Source: Streptomyces sp. A012304
GTDB taxonomy: Bacteria; Actinomycetota; Actinomycetes; Streptomycetales; Streptomycetaceae
Direction of reading: 5' to 3'
Length of the DNA stretch: 38,867 bases
NCBI RefSeq assembly: GCF_026008495.1
Contig: NZ_BQUN01000055.1
Span: 1-38,867 of the forward strand
Under the pieces are notes generated by a model that was given only the letters and a program-made list of their open reading frames with translations, searched no databases and was not told the DNA's origin. A program made the translations under genes and the position numbers. Every line of letters starts with the position of its first letter. Positions within the stretch are counted from its first letter, which is position 1. This document shows positions 1 to 7,213 of this stretch, piece by piece.

Positions 1-120
1 GACCGGGTCGGCTCCGATGGGGATCCAGGGGGCGGTGGCCTCCGGCGGGGGGCGGGGGGAGACGGGGGGTTCCGGGGGGCGGTTTCCGATGCCGCCCGGG
101 GCCGGCGCCCGGCCCAACAT
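1..120 (-). CDS. Partial hypothetical protein, N-terminal 40 codons only (runs off left edge)
   Basis: An ATG at 120 on the minus strand opens a frame that stays open to the window edge. The translation begins MLGRAPAPGG, is rich in proline and ends ...PWIPIGADPV at position 1. It follows the binding-protein gene on the same strand, about 60 bp downstream of its stop. A GC-rich open frame of 40 codons is weak evidence, the ribosome-binding site is poor (GGCGGGG), and no family can be named. Confidence 0.35.
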   Translation of the reverse strand, partial: MLGRAPAPGGIGNRPPEPPVSPRPPPEATAPWIPIGADPV

Positions 121-159
121 GCCCCGCCAGCGGCCGCCCGAGCCGCGGTGAGGGGCTGT

Positions 160-177
160 GCGGGGCGGCCGCCCCGC
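160..177 (-). terminator. GC-rich hairpin just after the PstS-like gene
   Basis: GCGGGGC and GCCCCGC (7 bp) flank a GGCC loop, giving an 18-bp perfect palindrome that starts 1 bp beyond the stop codon at 179-181. There is no T-tract, as is usual for Streptomyces terminators. It may instead be chance in very GC-rich DNA. Confidence 0.4.
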
Positions 178-178
178 C

Positions 179-1744
179 TCAGGCTCCCCCGGGCGGGCCG
201 GACGAGCCGGACGACGGCGACCGGCACAGCCGCAGCCCTTCCGGTGTCCAGCACGGCAGGTGGCCGTGCGTGCGGACGACGTCCTGGCCGTTGCCGCGGG
301 TGAGGTAGGTCAGGAAGCTGGAGGCGAGGGAGTCGGCCGGGGGACGGCCGTAGGTGTAGGCGTACTCGATCTCACGGTACGGATAGGCGCTGGTGCCGTT
401 CTCGATGGCGTCGACGGACGCGGGGTCGCCGTCGAGGTCCAGCGCGTGCAGGCCCTTCGCGCGGTCGGCCAGGTTCAGCTCGCTGTAGCCGATCGCGCCG
501 GGGGTGGCGGCGACCGTCGCGAGGACCTGGTCGGTGGAGTCGAGTTCGCAGCGCACGACGGCGGCCGTCGGGTCGTCCTTGTGGAGGCAGTCGACGGAGG
601 AGTTGGCGATCTCGCCGCGGCCCAGCACCCGACGCTGGAACACCTGCCGCGTCCCGGAGTTGGCGTCCCGGCTGACCAGGATCACCGGCAGGTCCGGCCC
701 GCCCAGCCGGCTCCAGTTGGTGATCTCCCCCCGGTACAGACGCCGTACGTCGAGCGTGGAGAGGTTGCGCAGGCGGACGTCGTCGTTGACGACCAGCGCG
801 AACACGGAGACGGCGACACGGTTCTCGCGCAGTTGCTCCAGGCCGGACGGCTTCGGCCCGTCGGAGAGGGCGACGAGCGGCGGGGAGCCGTTCCGGCTGC
901 GGGCGCCGGCCGCGGTGAGTTCGCGGATGCCGGCCGTGGAGCCGTGCGGGTCGACCGTGAGGTGAGCGCCCTCGCAGTCGCGCTCGTACTTGCGGGCCAC
1001 CTCGCGGATCACCGGGGCGAAGGCGGTGGAGCCGGTCAGGGTGAGCGAGCCGCGTTCGCAGCCGATGGGCGGCGGGGCGTCGTCGCGGACGACGACGAGC
1101 GTGGCGAGGGTGATCACGCAGAGGGTCAGCATCACGGAGATCAGCCGGGCGGCCCGGCTGAACAGCGGCGGGGTGTCGTCGGGGGTCGCGCTGCGGTTGG
1201 GGTGCACCTCGCCGTCGCGCAGTCCGCCGTACAGGCGTATCCCGTGGCCGACGTCGCCGCCCGACAGGAGCACCAGCAGTTTGAAGTGCTCACCGCGGTT
1301 GAGGGGGACGCGCGGGATGCGCAGGGTGTTGCCCTCGTAGCCGAAGCCGCGGTCCGCGGTGAAGTGGTCCATGAGGTGGTCGGTGTCGGTCGGCTGGGTG
1401 ACCGACACCCCGCGGATGGTGCGGTCGGTGAAGACCGCGGTGAGGCCGTGGCGCTCGGGGCCGGTGTAGTCGTCGTGGTCGATGCCCTGTGAGCCGTCGT
1501 TCTCGATGCGCAGCAGCACGAGGGTGGCGTTGTCCATGCCGGGGGCCTCGTCGAACAGGCCCAGGCGGCGGTTGGGGCGGCCGGATCTGACGTCGTCGCC
1601 GATCGGGTTGTCCATCTGCACCCGATAGCCGACGCGCTTGCGGCGCGGCACCCGGCGTTCGTACCAGACCATGACGCCGGAGGCGACGATGCCGAGGAAG
1701 GCCGTCCCCACGGCCACGAGGTTCTCGGCGTTCAGCCAGTCCAT
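179..1744 (-). CDS. Membrane-anchored PstS-like substrate-binding protein
   Basis: A 521-residue protein with a C-terminal PBP-like (phosphate-binding, PstS type) domain from about residue 230. Typical phosphate-loop features are visible: LTGSTAFAPVI, PHGSTAGIREL, a GEITNWSRLGG segment and SRDANSGTRQVF. Unlike a secreted PstS lipoprotein it has no lipobox. It starts with a membrane helix (about residues 7-27), then a region of about 170 residues of unknown fold, then a second helix (about 202-220), so the binding domain is probably extracytoplasmic and anchored. The ATG at 1744 is preferred over an in-frame GTG at 1822, because GGGGG precedes the ATG and the GTG has no ribosome-binding site. 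It lies 99 bp downstream of a Ser/Thr kinase on the same strand, so a joint role in sensing is possible (inference). No ABC transporter genes are adjacent, so a classical transport role is not supported. Confidence 0.8.
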   Translation of the reverse strand: MDWLNAENLVAVGTAFLGIVASGVMVWYERRVPRRKRVGYRVQMDNPIGDDVRSGRPNRRLGLFDEAPGMDNATLVLLRIENDGSQGIDHDDYTGPERHGLTAVFTDRTIRGVSVTQPTDTDHLMDHFTADRGFGYEGNTLRIPRVPLNRGEHFKLLVLLSGGDVGHGIRLYGGLRDGEVHPNRSATPDDTPPLFSRAARLISVMLTLCVITLATLVVVRDDAPPPIGCERGSLTLTGSTAFAPVIREVARKYERDCEGAHLTVDPHGSTAGIRELTAAGARSRNGSPPLVALSDGPKPSGLEQLRENRVAVSVFALVVNDDVRLRNLSTLDVRRLYRGEITNWSRLGGPDLPVILVSRDANSGTRQVFQRRVLGRGEIANSSVDCLHKDDPTAAVVRCELDSTDQVLATVAATPGAIGYSELNLADRAKGLHALDLDGDPASVDAIENGTSAYPYREIEYAYTYGRPPADSLASSFLTYLTRGNGQDVVRTHGHLPCWTPEGLRLCRSPSSGSSGPPGGA

Positions 1745-1843
1745 TGTGGGTGCCCCCGCCACTCCCGCCGGCCCGATGGTGGGGTCACCGTACGGCTGTC
1801 CGAGGGGACGATCCGGATCCACGGCCAGAAGTTCGCCGTACGT

Positions 1844-3607
1844 TCACCGCTTGGTGTAGGTGAGCTTCTCCCCGGTGGCGGGGTTGACGCGTTGGAGGCT
1901 GCCGTCGGGCAGCAGGGTGACCTCGGTGGCGGCGCCGGGGGTGCAGGAGGAGAGGGGTTCGCCGGCGGTGACCGTGGACGGGCCGATCCGCAACGGACCG
2001 TCGGCGGTGGGCCGTTGGGCGAGTCCGGCGCTGAACTCGCAGTGGTAGGAGTCCCCGTCGGCGACGAGCCTGAGAACCGTGTCGCCCACCTCGCCCTGGG
2101 TCAGGATCAGACGGCGGGTGTCGGCGGCGCCCGCGTTGTCGATGGAGGCGCTCCAGGTGCCGAGGTACGCCTGCGGGATCGCGCCGGCCGACGGGGACGG
2201 CTTCGGCGACGCGCTGGGGGTCGGGGTGGGCGTCGGCGCGGAGGTGCTGGGCGCGCTGCTCGTCGCGGGGGCGGGGCGCGCGGTGGGCGTGCCCTCGCCG
2301 CTCATCACCGCGTACACCGAGCCGCCCGCCGCCAGCGCGACGACCGCCGCGACCGCGACGAGCAGCGCGGTGGTACGGCCACTGCGCCGCGGGGGCTCCT
2401 CCGGCTCATCGGCCACGGCGGTGGGGCCGGGGCCGTACCGGTTGTACGCCGGGGCGGGCGGGGCGGTGGCGTACGGGTTGTGCGGGACCGGGGCGCCCGG
2501 CTGCCAGGGGTCGGGCGGCGACGGGTAGCCGTAGGCGGGCTGCGGATGCTGCTGGGGGCCGCCGTACGCCAGGTGCGCGGGCGCGGGCGTCGGCCGGGGC
2601 GGGGGGCCGGCGGGGTCCGCGACCAGCGTCGGCAGCTCGCCCTCGGGTGTCCCGTCGCCCTGCCGGCCGCTGTGTTCGGGGGTTCCGTCCGGGTCCTCCG
2701 TGTCCAGCAGCCGCACCGCGTGCCGGCCCAGCTGCGCCACCAGCGCGCCCGGCAGCCACGGGTCGCGGGAGTGGCCGTCGGAGACGGTGTCCCGCGCTCC
2801 CGTCCGCTCCAGGATCCAGGCGGGCGAGGGCCGGGCGGCCGGGTCCTTGCGCAGACAGGCGCGGACCAGGTCGGCGATGCCCTCGGGCACCTCCGACAGG
2901 TCGGGTTCCTCCTCGGCTATGCGGAACATCAGGGCGTGCAGGCCGCCCTCGGCGCCGCCGAAGGGAAGGGTGCCGGTGGCGGCGTAGGCGAGGACGGAGC
3001 CGAGGCAGAAGATGTCGCCGGCGGGGGTGATGCCCTCGCCGCGTACCTGCTCGGGCGCCATGAAGCCGGGCGAGCCGATCACCGCGCCGGTCCGGGTGAG
3101 GTCGCTGCCGGCGACCGTCTCCATCGCCCGCGCGACGCCGAAGTCGATGACCCGGGGCCCTTCTATGGTGAGCATCACGTTGGACGGCTTGAGGTCGCGG
3201 TGGACGATGCCGGCGGCGTGGATGTTGGCGAGGGCGTGCGCGAGACCGGCGGCGAGGATGCGCACCGAGCGCTCGGGCAGCGGCCCGTAGTCCTCGCCGA
3301 CGACCTGCTGGAGGCTCGGCCCGGCGACGTAGCCGGTGGCGACCCAGGGGACGGCGGCCTCGGTGTCCGCGTCCAGCACGGGCGCGGTCCAGTACCCGCC
3401 GACCCGCTGGGCGTTGCGGACCTCCTGCCGGAACCGCGCCCGGAACTCCTCCCGGGCGGCCAGTTCCTCGCGGACCAGCTTCACGGCGACGGTCCGTCCC
3501 CGGTCGGAACGGGCGAGGTAGACCTGCCCCATGCCGCCGGCGCCCAGCCGCGCCAGCAGGCGGTAGGCGCCGATCCGCTGCGGATCGCCCGGGCCCAGCG
3601 TCTCCAT
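1844..3607 (-). CDS. Transmembrane Ser/Thr protein kinase (PknB/Hanks type)
   Basis: A 587-residue eukaryotic-like protein kinase. The catalytic domain (about residues 15-270) has the glycine loop GAGGMGQVY (22-30), ATP-binding K43 in VAVKLV, catalytic D138 in HRDLKPSN and the DFG at 155-157. A Pro-rich linker follows, then one membrane helix (about 412-434), a Thr/Pro/Ser-rich stalk and an extracytoplasmic domain of about 110 residues beginning AYLGTWSASI with two cysteines, which could form a disulfide. This is the usual architecture of actinobacterial sensor kinases. The ATG at 3607 is chosen because GGAAGG and GGTGGGG lie upstream and the kinase fold starts at once; an upstream in-frame start at 3631 would add eight residues. 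The ligand of the outer domain is unknown. The PstS-like gene follows on the same strand. Confidence 0.93.
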   Translation of the reverse strand: METLGPGDPQRIGAYRLLARLGAGGMGQVYLARSDRGRTVAVKLVREELAAREEFRARFRQEVRNAQRVGGYWTAPVLDADTEAAVPWVATGYVAGPSLQQVVGEDYGPLPERSVRILAAGLAHALANIHAAGIVHRDLKPSNVMLTIEGPRVIDFGVARAMETVAGSDLTRTGAVIGSPGFMAPEQVRGEGITPAGDIFCLGSVLAYAATGTLPFGGAEGGLHALMFRIAEEEPDLSEVPEGIADLVRACLRKDPAARPSPAWILERTGARDTVSDGHSRDPWLPGALVAQLGRHAVRLLDTEDPDGTPEHSGRQGDGTPEGELPTLVADPAGPPPRPTPAPAHLAYGGPQQHPQPAYGYPSPPDPWQPGAPVPHNPYATAPPAPAYNRYGPGPTAVADEPEEPPRRSGRTTALLVAVAAVVALAAGGSVYAVMSGEGTPTARPAPATSSAPSTSAPTPTPTPSASPKPSPSAGAIPQAYLGTWSASIDNAGAADTRRLILTQGEVGDTVLRLVADGDSYHCEFSAGLAQRPTADGPLRIGPSTVTAGEPLSSCTPGAATEVTLLPDGSLQRVNPATGEKLTYTKR

Positions 3608-3686
3608 GATCGCCCCACCTTCCCCCCGCACTTGTGAACGGGGCGAGGATAATCCCGCCGTTCCGGGAGTCGGGCGGGTGCGGGTC

Positions 3687-4145
3687 CTACGGTTCTGTAA
3701 CGGGGGGTCCCAGTTCGTCCAGCACCTTCGACAGCCGTTCCAGCGCGGCGACCGCCTCCGCCAGCTCGGCCTCCCCGTACGCCTCGGCCAGCCGGTCGGC
3801 GAACGCCGCGTGTCCCGGATCGATCCCGGTGATCGCGGCCCGCCCCCGCTCGGTCGGCGCCAGCAGCTTGGCCCGCCGGTGCGCGGGGTTGGGCCGGTAC
3901 TCCGCGAGCCCCTTCTCCACCAGCAGGTCCGCGATGCGCTGCACGCTCTGCCGGGTGATGCCCATGGCCCGGGCGATCCCGGCGACCGGCAGCGGCTCGC
4001 GCAGCACCGCGCCCAGCACCTGCCACCACGCCGCGGTCAGCCCGGCCGGGCGGGCCAGCTCCTCGGCGACCGCGAGGAACTGCCCGTTGAGCCGGAAGAC
4101 CCCGAGCGCGCCGCGGCTGAGCAGGTCCTGGCGCTCGCGGCTCAT
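3687..4145 (-). CDS. MarR-family transcriptional regulator
   Basis: A 152-residue winged-helix protein. The recognition region is IARAMGITRQSVQRIADLL (about residues 57-75), followed by a wing carrying RPNPAHRRAKLL. The flanking helices would form the MarR dimer interface. Its ATG overlaps the stop of the DJ-1/PfpI gene (ATGA at 4142-4145), so the two genes are translationally coupled and co-transcribed. Two GACAG-N4-CTGTC palindromes upstream of the first gene are the obvious autoregulatory operators. The ligand is unknown; pairing with a DJ-1 protein suggests a reactive electrophile or oxidant (inference). Confidence 0.9.
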   Translation of the reverse strand: MSRERQDLLSRGALGVFRLNGQFLAVAEELARPAGLTAAWWQVLGAVLREPLPVAGIARAMGITRQSVQRIADLLVEKGLAEYRPNPAHRRAKLLAPTERGRAAITGIDPGHAAFADRLAEAYGEAELAEAVAALERLSKVLDELGPPVTEP

Positions 4146-4747
4146 TCGGCGGCCGCCTTCTCCAGGACGGCGTAGGCCTCCGGGTCGGAGTCGTGGAACA
4201 GCCGGTACCAGGCGTCCAGCACGTCTCCCTCGTACACGCCGAGGAGCCGGAAGATCTCCCGGGCGAAGGCGACGGGCTCGGTGGGGCCCGCGGTGATCAG
4301 GCCGCCGTCGGTGACGGCGTCGGCGTCCACGTACCGCTCGCCGCCGCCGTACCCGGTCGCGGCAAGGTAGAAGGAGACGGCGCTGGTGTGCCGCCGGTCG
4401 TCCAGCAGCCCCTCGCGGGCGAGGCCGGCGGTGGCGCCGCAGATCGCGGCGACGGGCACGCCGGCCGCGAGGAACTCCCGGGCCTTGCGCGCGAAGGGCG
4501 CCAGCTCGTCGCCCGCGTCCCACAGGTCGGCCCCCGGCAGGATCAGCAGCGAGCTGTCCTCGGGCCGGAGGTCGTCCAGGGCCAGGTCGGGCCGGACGCT
4601 CAGGCCGCCGATGGACCTGACCTCACGGGCCGTCGGCCCGACCGTCCGGATCGTGTGGCCGGCGCGGGCCAGGTAGGCCGTGGCGTGCCCGGTCTCCCAG
4701 TCCGCGAAGGTGTCGTACACACCGAGATGCACGGTCCTGCCGTTCAT
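4142..4747 (-). CDS. DJ-1/PfpI family protein (class I glutamine amidotransferase-like)
   Basis: A 201-residue protein with the DJ-1/PfpI fold. The nucleophile elbow is AAICGATAGLA, with C103 as the reactive cysteine, and an acidic residue in the N-terminal part (YDTFADWETG) may assist it. Members act as chaperones, glyoxalase/deglycase-like enzymes or isonitrile hydratase-like enzymes, and the sequence does not decide between these. The ATG at 4747 has a very good ribosome-binding site (GAGGAGG, 6 nt away), better than the start six codons upstream. It is the first gene of a two-gene operon with a MarR regulator. The promoter region carries two palindromic operators. Confidence 0.87.
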   Translation of the reverse strand: MNGRTVHLGVYDTFADWETGHATAYLARAGHTIRTVGPTAREVRSIGGLSVRPDLALDDLRPEDSSLLILPGADLWDAGDELAPFARKAREFLAAGVPVAAICGATAGLAREGLLDDRRHTSAVSFYLAATGYGGGERYVDADAVTDGGLITAGPTEPVAFAREIFRLLGVYEGDVLDAWYRLFHDSDPEAYAVLEKAAAE

Positions 4748-4777
4748 GGCTCCTCCTCGACTCACCCACTCTTCTTA

Positions 4778-4813
4778 TGACAGAAGACTGTCACTACGAC
4801 AGCGTGCTGTCAA
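4778..4813 (-). promoter_or_regulatory. Tandem MarR-type operators with embedded -35 candidate
   Basis: Two palindromes with identical half-sites occur 31-65 bp upstream of the DJ-1 gene: TGACAG-AAGA-CTGTCA at 4778-4793 and GACAG-CGTG-CTGTC at 4798-4811. Their centres are 19 bp apart, about two helical turns. On the minus strand a perfect TTGACA (4808-4813) overlaps the distal site and may be the -35 element, so binding would block RNA polymerase. The assignment to the downstream MarR protein is inference from position and symmetry. Confidence 0.7.
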
Positions 4814-4923
4814 TACCTTGACGTGACGGCCGTCCGTTTCACCGTTTTCGCAGTCCCCGCGTCCCCGCTTCCGACGCCCGACAACCTGTCGCGGAAAGCC
4901 GTCGCCCACAGACAGGACGCCGA

Positions 4924-4953
4924 TTCCGATTCCGCATCGCGGACATTTACGCT
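4924..4953 (+). promoter_or_regulatory. Possible leaderless promoter of the class III aminotransferase
   Basis: No Shine-Dalgarno sequence precedes the ATG at 4961. A TACGCT hexamer (4948-4953) sits 7 bp before the ATG, where the -10 of a leaderless transcript would be. A weak TTCCGA lies 18 bp further upstream. Leaderless transcripts are common in Streptomyces, but the match is weak. Confidence 0.3.
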
Positions 4954-4960
4954 CACCCGC

Positions 4961-6316
4961 ATGACCCCTCAGATCGATCCCCGGGCCGGCGCCGCCGTGA
5001 AGGCCGCCGACCGCGCGCACGTCTTCCACTCCTGGTCCGCCCAGGAGCTCATCGACCCGCTCGCCGTGGCCGGCGCCGAGGGGTCGTACTTCTGGGACTA
5101 CGACGGCAAGCGCTACCTCGACCTCACCAGCGGACTCGTCTACACCAACATCGGCTACCAGCACCCCAAGGTCGTCGCCGCGATACAGGAGCAGGCCGCG
5201 AAGCTCACCACCTTCGCGCCCGCCTTCGCCATCGAGGCCCGCTCGGAGGCCGCGCGGCTGATCGCCGAGCGCACCCCCGGCGACCTCGACAAGATCTTCT
5301 TCACCAACGGCGGCGCGGACGCCGTGGAGCACGCGGTACGGATGGCGCGGCTGCACACCGGCCGGCCCAAGGTGCTCTCGGCGTACCGCTCCTACCACGG
5401 CGGCACCCAGCAGGCCGTGAACATCACCGGCGACCCGCGCCGCTGGGCCTCCGACAGCGCCGCCGCCGGCGTCGTGCACTTCTGGGCGCCCTTCCTCTAC
5501 CGCTCGCGCTTCTACGCGGAGACCGAGGAGCAGGAGTGCGCGCGGGCCCTGGAGCACCTGGAGACGACCATCGCCTTCGAGGGGCCGTCGACGATCGCCG
5601 CGATCGTCCTGGAGACGATCCCGGGAACGGCGGGCATCATGGTGCCGCCGCCGGGCTACCTGGCGGGCGTGCGGGAGATCTGCGACACGTACGGGATCGT
5701 CTTCGTCCTCGACGAGGTCATGGCCGGGTTCGGGCGCACCGGTGAGTGGTTCGCGGCCGACCTGTTCGACGTCACCCCGGACCTGATGACCTTCGCCAAG
5801 GGCGTGAACAGCGGGTATGTGCCGCTGGGCGGTGTCGCCGTCTCGGGTGCCGTCGCGGAGACGTTCGGGAAGCGGCCGTACCCCGGCGGCCTCACGTACT
5901 CGGGGCACCCGCTGGCCTGCGCCGCCGCCGTCGCGACGATCGGCGTCATGGCGGAGGAGGGCGTCGTCGACAACGCCCGTGACCTCGGCGCGTCCGTCGT
6001 CGGGCCGGGGCTGCGGGAGCTGGCCGAGCGCCACCCGAGCGTCGGCGAGGTGCGCGGTGTGGGCATGTTCTGGGCGGTGGAGCTGGTGCGCGACCGCGAG
6101 ACGCGCGAGCCGCTCGTGCCCTACAACGCGGCCGGAGAGGCGAACGCGCCGATGGCGGCCTTCGCCGCCGCGGCCAAGAAGGCCGGGGTGTGGCCGTTCG
6201 TGAACATGAACCGCACCCACTTCGTGCCGCCGTGCACCGCGACCGAGGCCGAGCTGAAGGAGGGCCTGGCGGCGCTGGACGCGGCGCTGTCCGTGGCCGA
6301 CGAGTACACGGCGTGA
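4961..6316 (+). CDS. Class III PLP-dependent aminotransferase (omega-amino acid:pyruvate type)
   Basis: A 451-residue fold-type I aminotransferase, subgroup class III. K280 in MTFAKGVNSGY is the Schiff-base lysine, D251 in FVLDEVMAGFGRTG contacts the pyridine nitrogen, and FTNGGADAVEHAVRMAR plus YRSYHGG form the cofactor phosphate and ring pocket. Overall it resembles taurine:pyruvate, beta-alanine:pyruvate and related omega-amino acid transaminases, but the substrate cannot be fixed from sequence. The start at 4961 matches the usual family N-terminus; the longer open frame from 4823 would be an unusual extension. A GntR regulator follows on the same strand after 195 bp and may control it. 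Confidence 0.88.
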   Translation: MTPQIDPRAGAAVKAADRAHVFHSWSAQELIDPLAVAGAEGSYFWDYDGKRYLDLTSGLVYTNIGYQHPKVVAAIQEQAAKLTTFAPAFAIEARSEAARLIAERTPGDLDKIFFTNGGADAVEHAVRMARLHTGRPKVLSAYRSYHGGTQQAVNITGDPRRWASDSAAAGVVHFWAPFLYRSRFYAETEEQECARALEHLETTIAFEGPSTIAAIVLETIPGTAGIMVPPPGYLAGVREICDTYGIVFVLDEVMAGFGRTGEWFAADLFDVTPDLMTFAKGVNSGYVPLGGVAVSGAVAETFGKRPYPGGLTYSGHPLACAAAVATIGVMAEEGVVDNARDLGASVVGPGLRELAERHPSVGEVRGVGMFWAVELVRDRETREPLVPYNAAGEANAPMAAFAAAAKKAGVWPFVNMNRTHFVPPCTATEAELKEGLAALDAALSVADEYTA

Positions 6317-6338
6317 CCCCCCGCTCGGCACCGGTGCC

Positions 6339-6398
6339 CGGGCGGGTGTTCGGGCGGGGATCCGGGCGGGGATCCGGGCGCGGATTCGGGTAGGGATT
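6339..6398. repeat. Five tandem 12-bp units after the aminotransferase stop
   Basis: Five contiguous 12-bp units run from 6339: CGGGCGGGTGTT, CGGGCGGGGATC twice, CGGGCGCGGATT and CGGGTAGGGATT. They begin 23 bp after the stop codon at 6316 and end just before the GntR inverted repeat. Three phases of divergence are visible, with the two central copies identical. Confidence 0.85.
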
Positions 6399-6416
6399 CC
6401 CTCGAATCGAACGCGT

Positions 6417-6482
6417 AAGGTGGCGTGCTCGTAGATAAGTACGAGCGATCAACGCTGGCGCTCAGTACGAGCACGCCACTTT
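6417..6482. promoter_or_regulatory. Large inverted repeat with GCTCGTA/TACGAGC operator, upstream of gntR-type gene
   Basis: Arms 6417-6433 and 6466-6482 are complementary over 17 bp with one G/T mismatch (core GTGGCGTGCTCGTA). Inside, GCTCGTA-N6-TACGAGC (6427-6446) is a compact perfect palindrome, and a third TACGAGC lies at 6466-6472. Thus one half-site occurs three times within 46 bp, ending 40 bp before the GntR start. The spacing suits a dimeric FadR-type GntR repressor. As RNA the outer arms could also form a long hairpin that ends aminotransferase transcription. Confidence 0.7.
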
Positions 6483-6511
6483 CACGTCGTGACGAGGGAG
6501 ACGCCCTGACC

Positions 6512-7213
6512 ATGCCCGGCAGCCCCGGCAACGGCGCCGTGACGCGCAGCACCCTGCGGCAGCAGATCGCCGACGCGCTTCGCGACGAGGTCCTCGCGGG
6601 ACGGCTCCAGCCGGGCCAGGAGTTCACGGTGAAGGAGATCGCCGAGCAGTACGGCGTCTCCGCGACCCCCGTCCGTGAGGCGCTGGTGGATCTGTCGGCG
6701 CAGGGGCTGCTGGAGGCCGACCAGCACCGGGGCTTCCGGGTGCACGAGTACTCGGTCGAGGACTTCCGGGGCATGATCGAGGCCCGCAACCTGATCATCG
6801 AGGGCATGTTCCTCGCGCTGGACCAGGACCGTCAGCGCTTCCAGAACCTGGAGGACCCGCGGATCGTCGCCGCCGTCGCGGGCGTGCGCCGCCGCGGCGA
6901 GGAGGCCCAGCGGGCCGCGACCGCCGGCGACCTCACCGTCCTCATCGGCTACGACCTGCGGTTCTGGCGCGAGCTGAGCGCCCTGTTCGGCAACCCGTAC
7001 CTGGCCGACTTCCTGCACCGGCTACGCGTGCAGACCTGGGTCTGTCTGGTGCAGCACCTGCGGCGGCTCGGCGAACTGCGCGGCCGGCTCTGGTCCGGCC
7101 ACACCGAACTGGTCGACGCCCTGTACCGACGCGACACCGCCGCCGCCCGCGCGATCCTCAGCGCGTACAACGACCACTGCCTGGCGCTGATCGAGGGGCC
7201 GGCGGCGCGATGA
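6512..7213 (+). CDS. GntR-family transcriptional regulator, FadR/FCD subfamily
   Basis: A 233-residue regulator. The N-terminal winged helix (about residues 14-80) has LRQQIADALRDEVLAGRLQ, the recognition helix YGVSATPVREALVDLSAQG and the wing RGFRVHEY. The rest is an all-helical FCD ligand-binding domain (about 85-225). The ATG at 6512 follows GAGGGAG by 11 nt; an upstream in-frame GTG at 6425 lies inside the inverted repeat and is unlikely. The last codon overlaps the ATG of the glycosyltransferase gene (7210-7213), so both are translated from one message. Autoregulation through the TACGAGC sites upstream is likely. The effector is unknown. Confidence 0.9.
   Translation: MPGSPGNGAVTRSTLRQQIADALRDEVLAGRLQPGQEFTVKEIAEQYGVSATPVREALVDLSAQGLLEADQHRGFRVHEYSVEDFRGMIEARNLIIEGMFLALDQDRQRFQNLEDPRIVAAVAGVRRRGEEAQRAATAGDLTVLIGYDLRFWRELSALFGNPYLADFLHRLRVQTWVCLVQHLRRLGELRGRLWSGHTELVDALYRRDTAAARAILSAYNDHCLALIEGPAAR

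Noticed and set aside
6339..6398. The 12-bp units, and the other tandem arrays, as a CRISPR
   Set aside because: Units are contiguous without spacers and differ between sites; no cas genes are present.
6417..6482. The GntR inverted repeat as only a transcription terminator
   Set aside because: The half-site is repeated a third time inside the loop and the structure sits directly before a regulator gene, so an operator is the better reading; a dual role is kept open.
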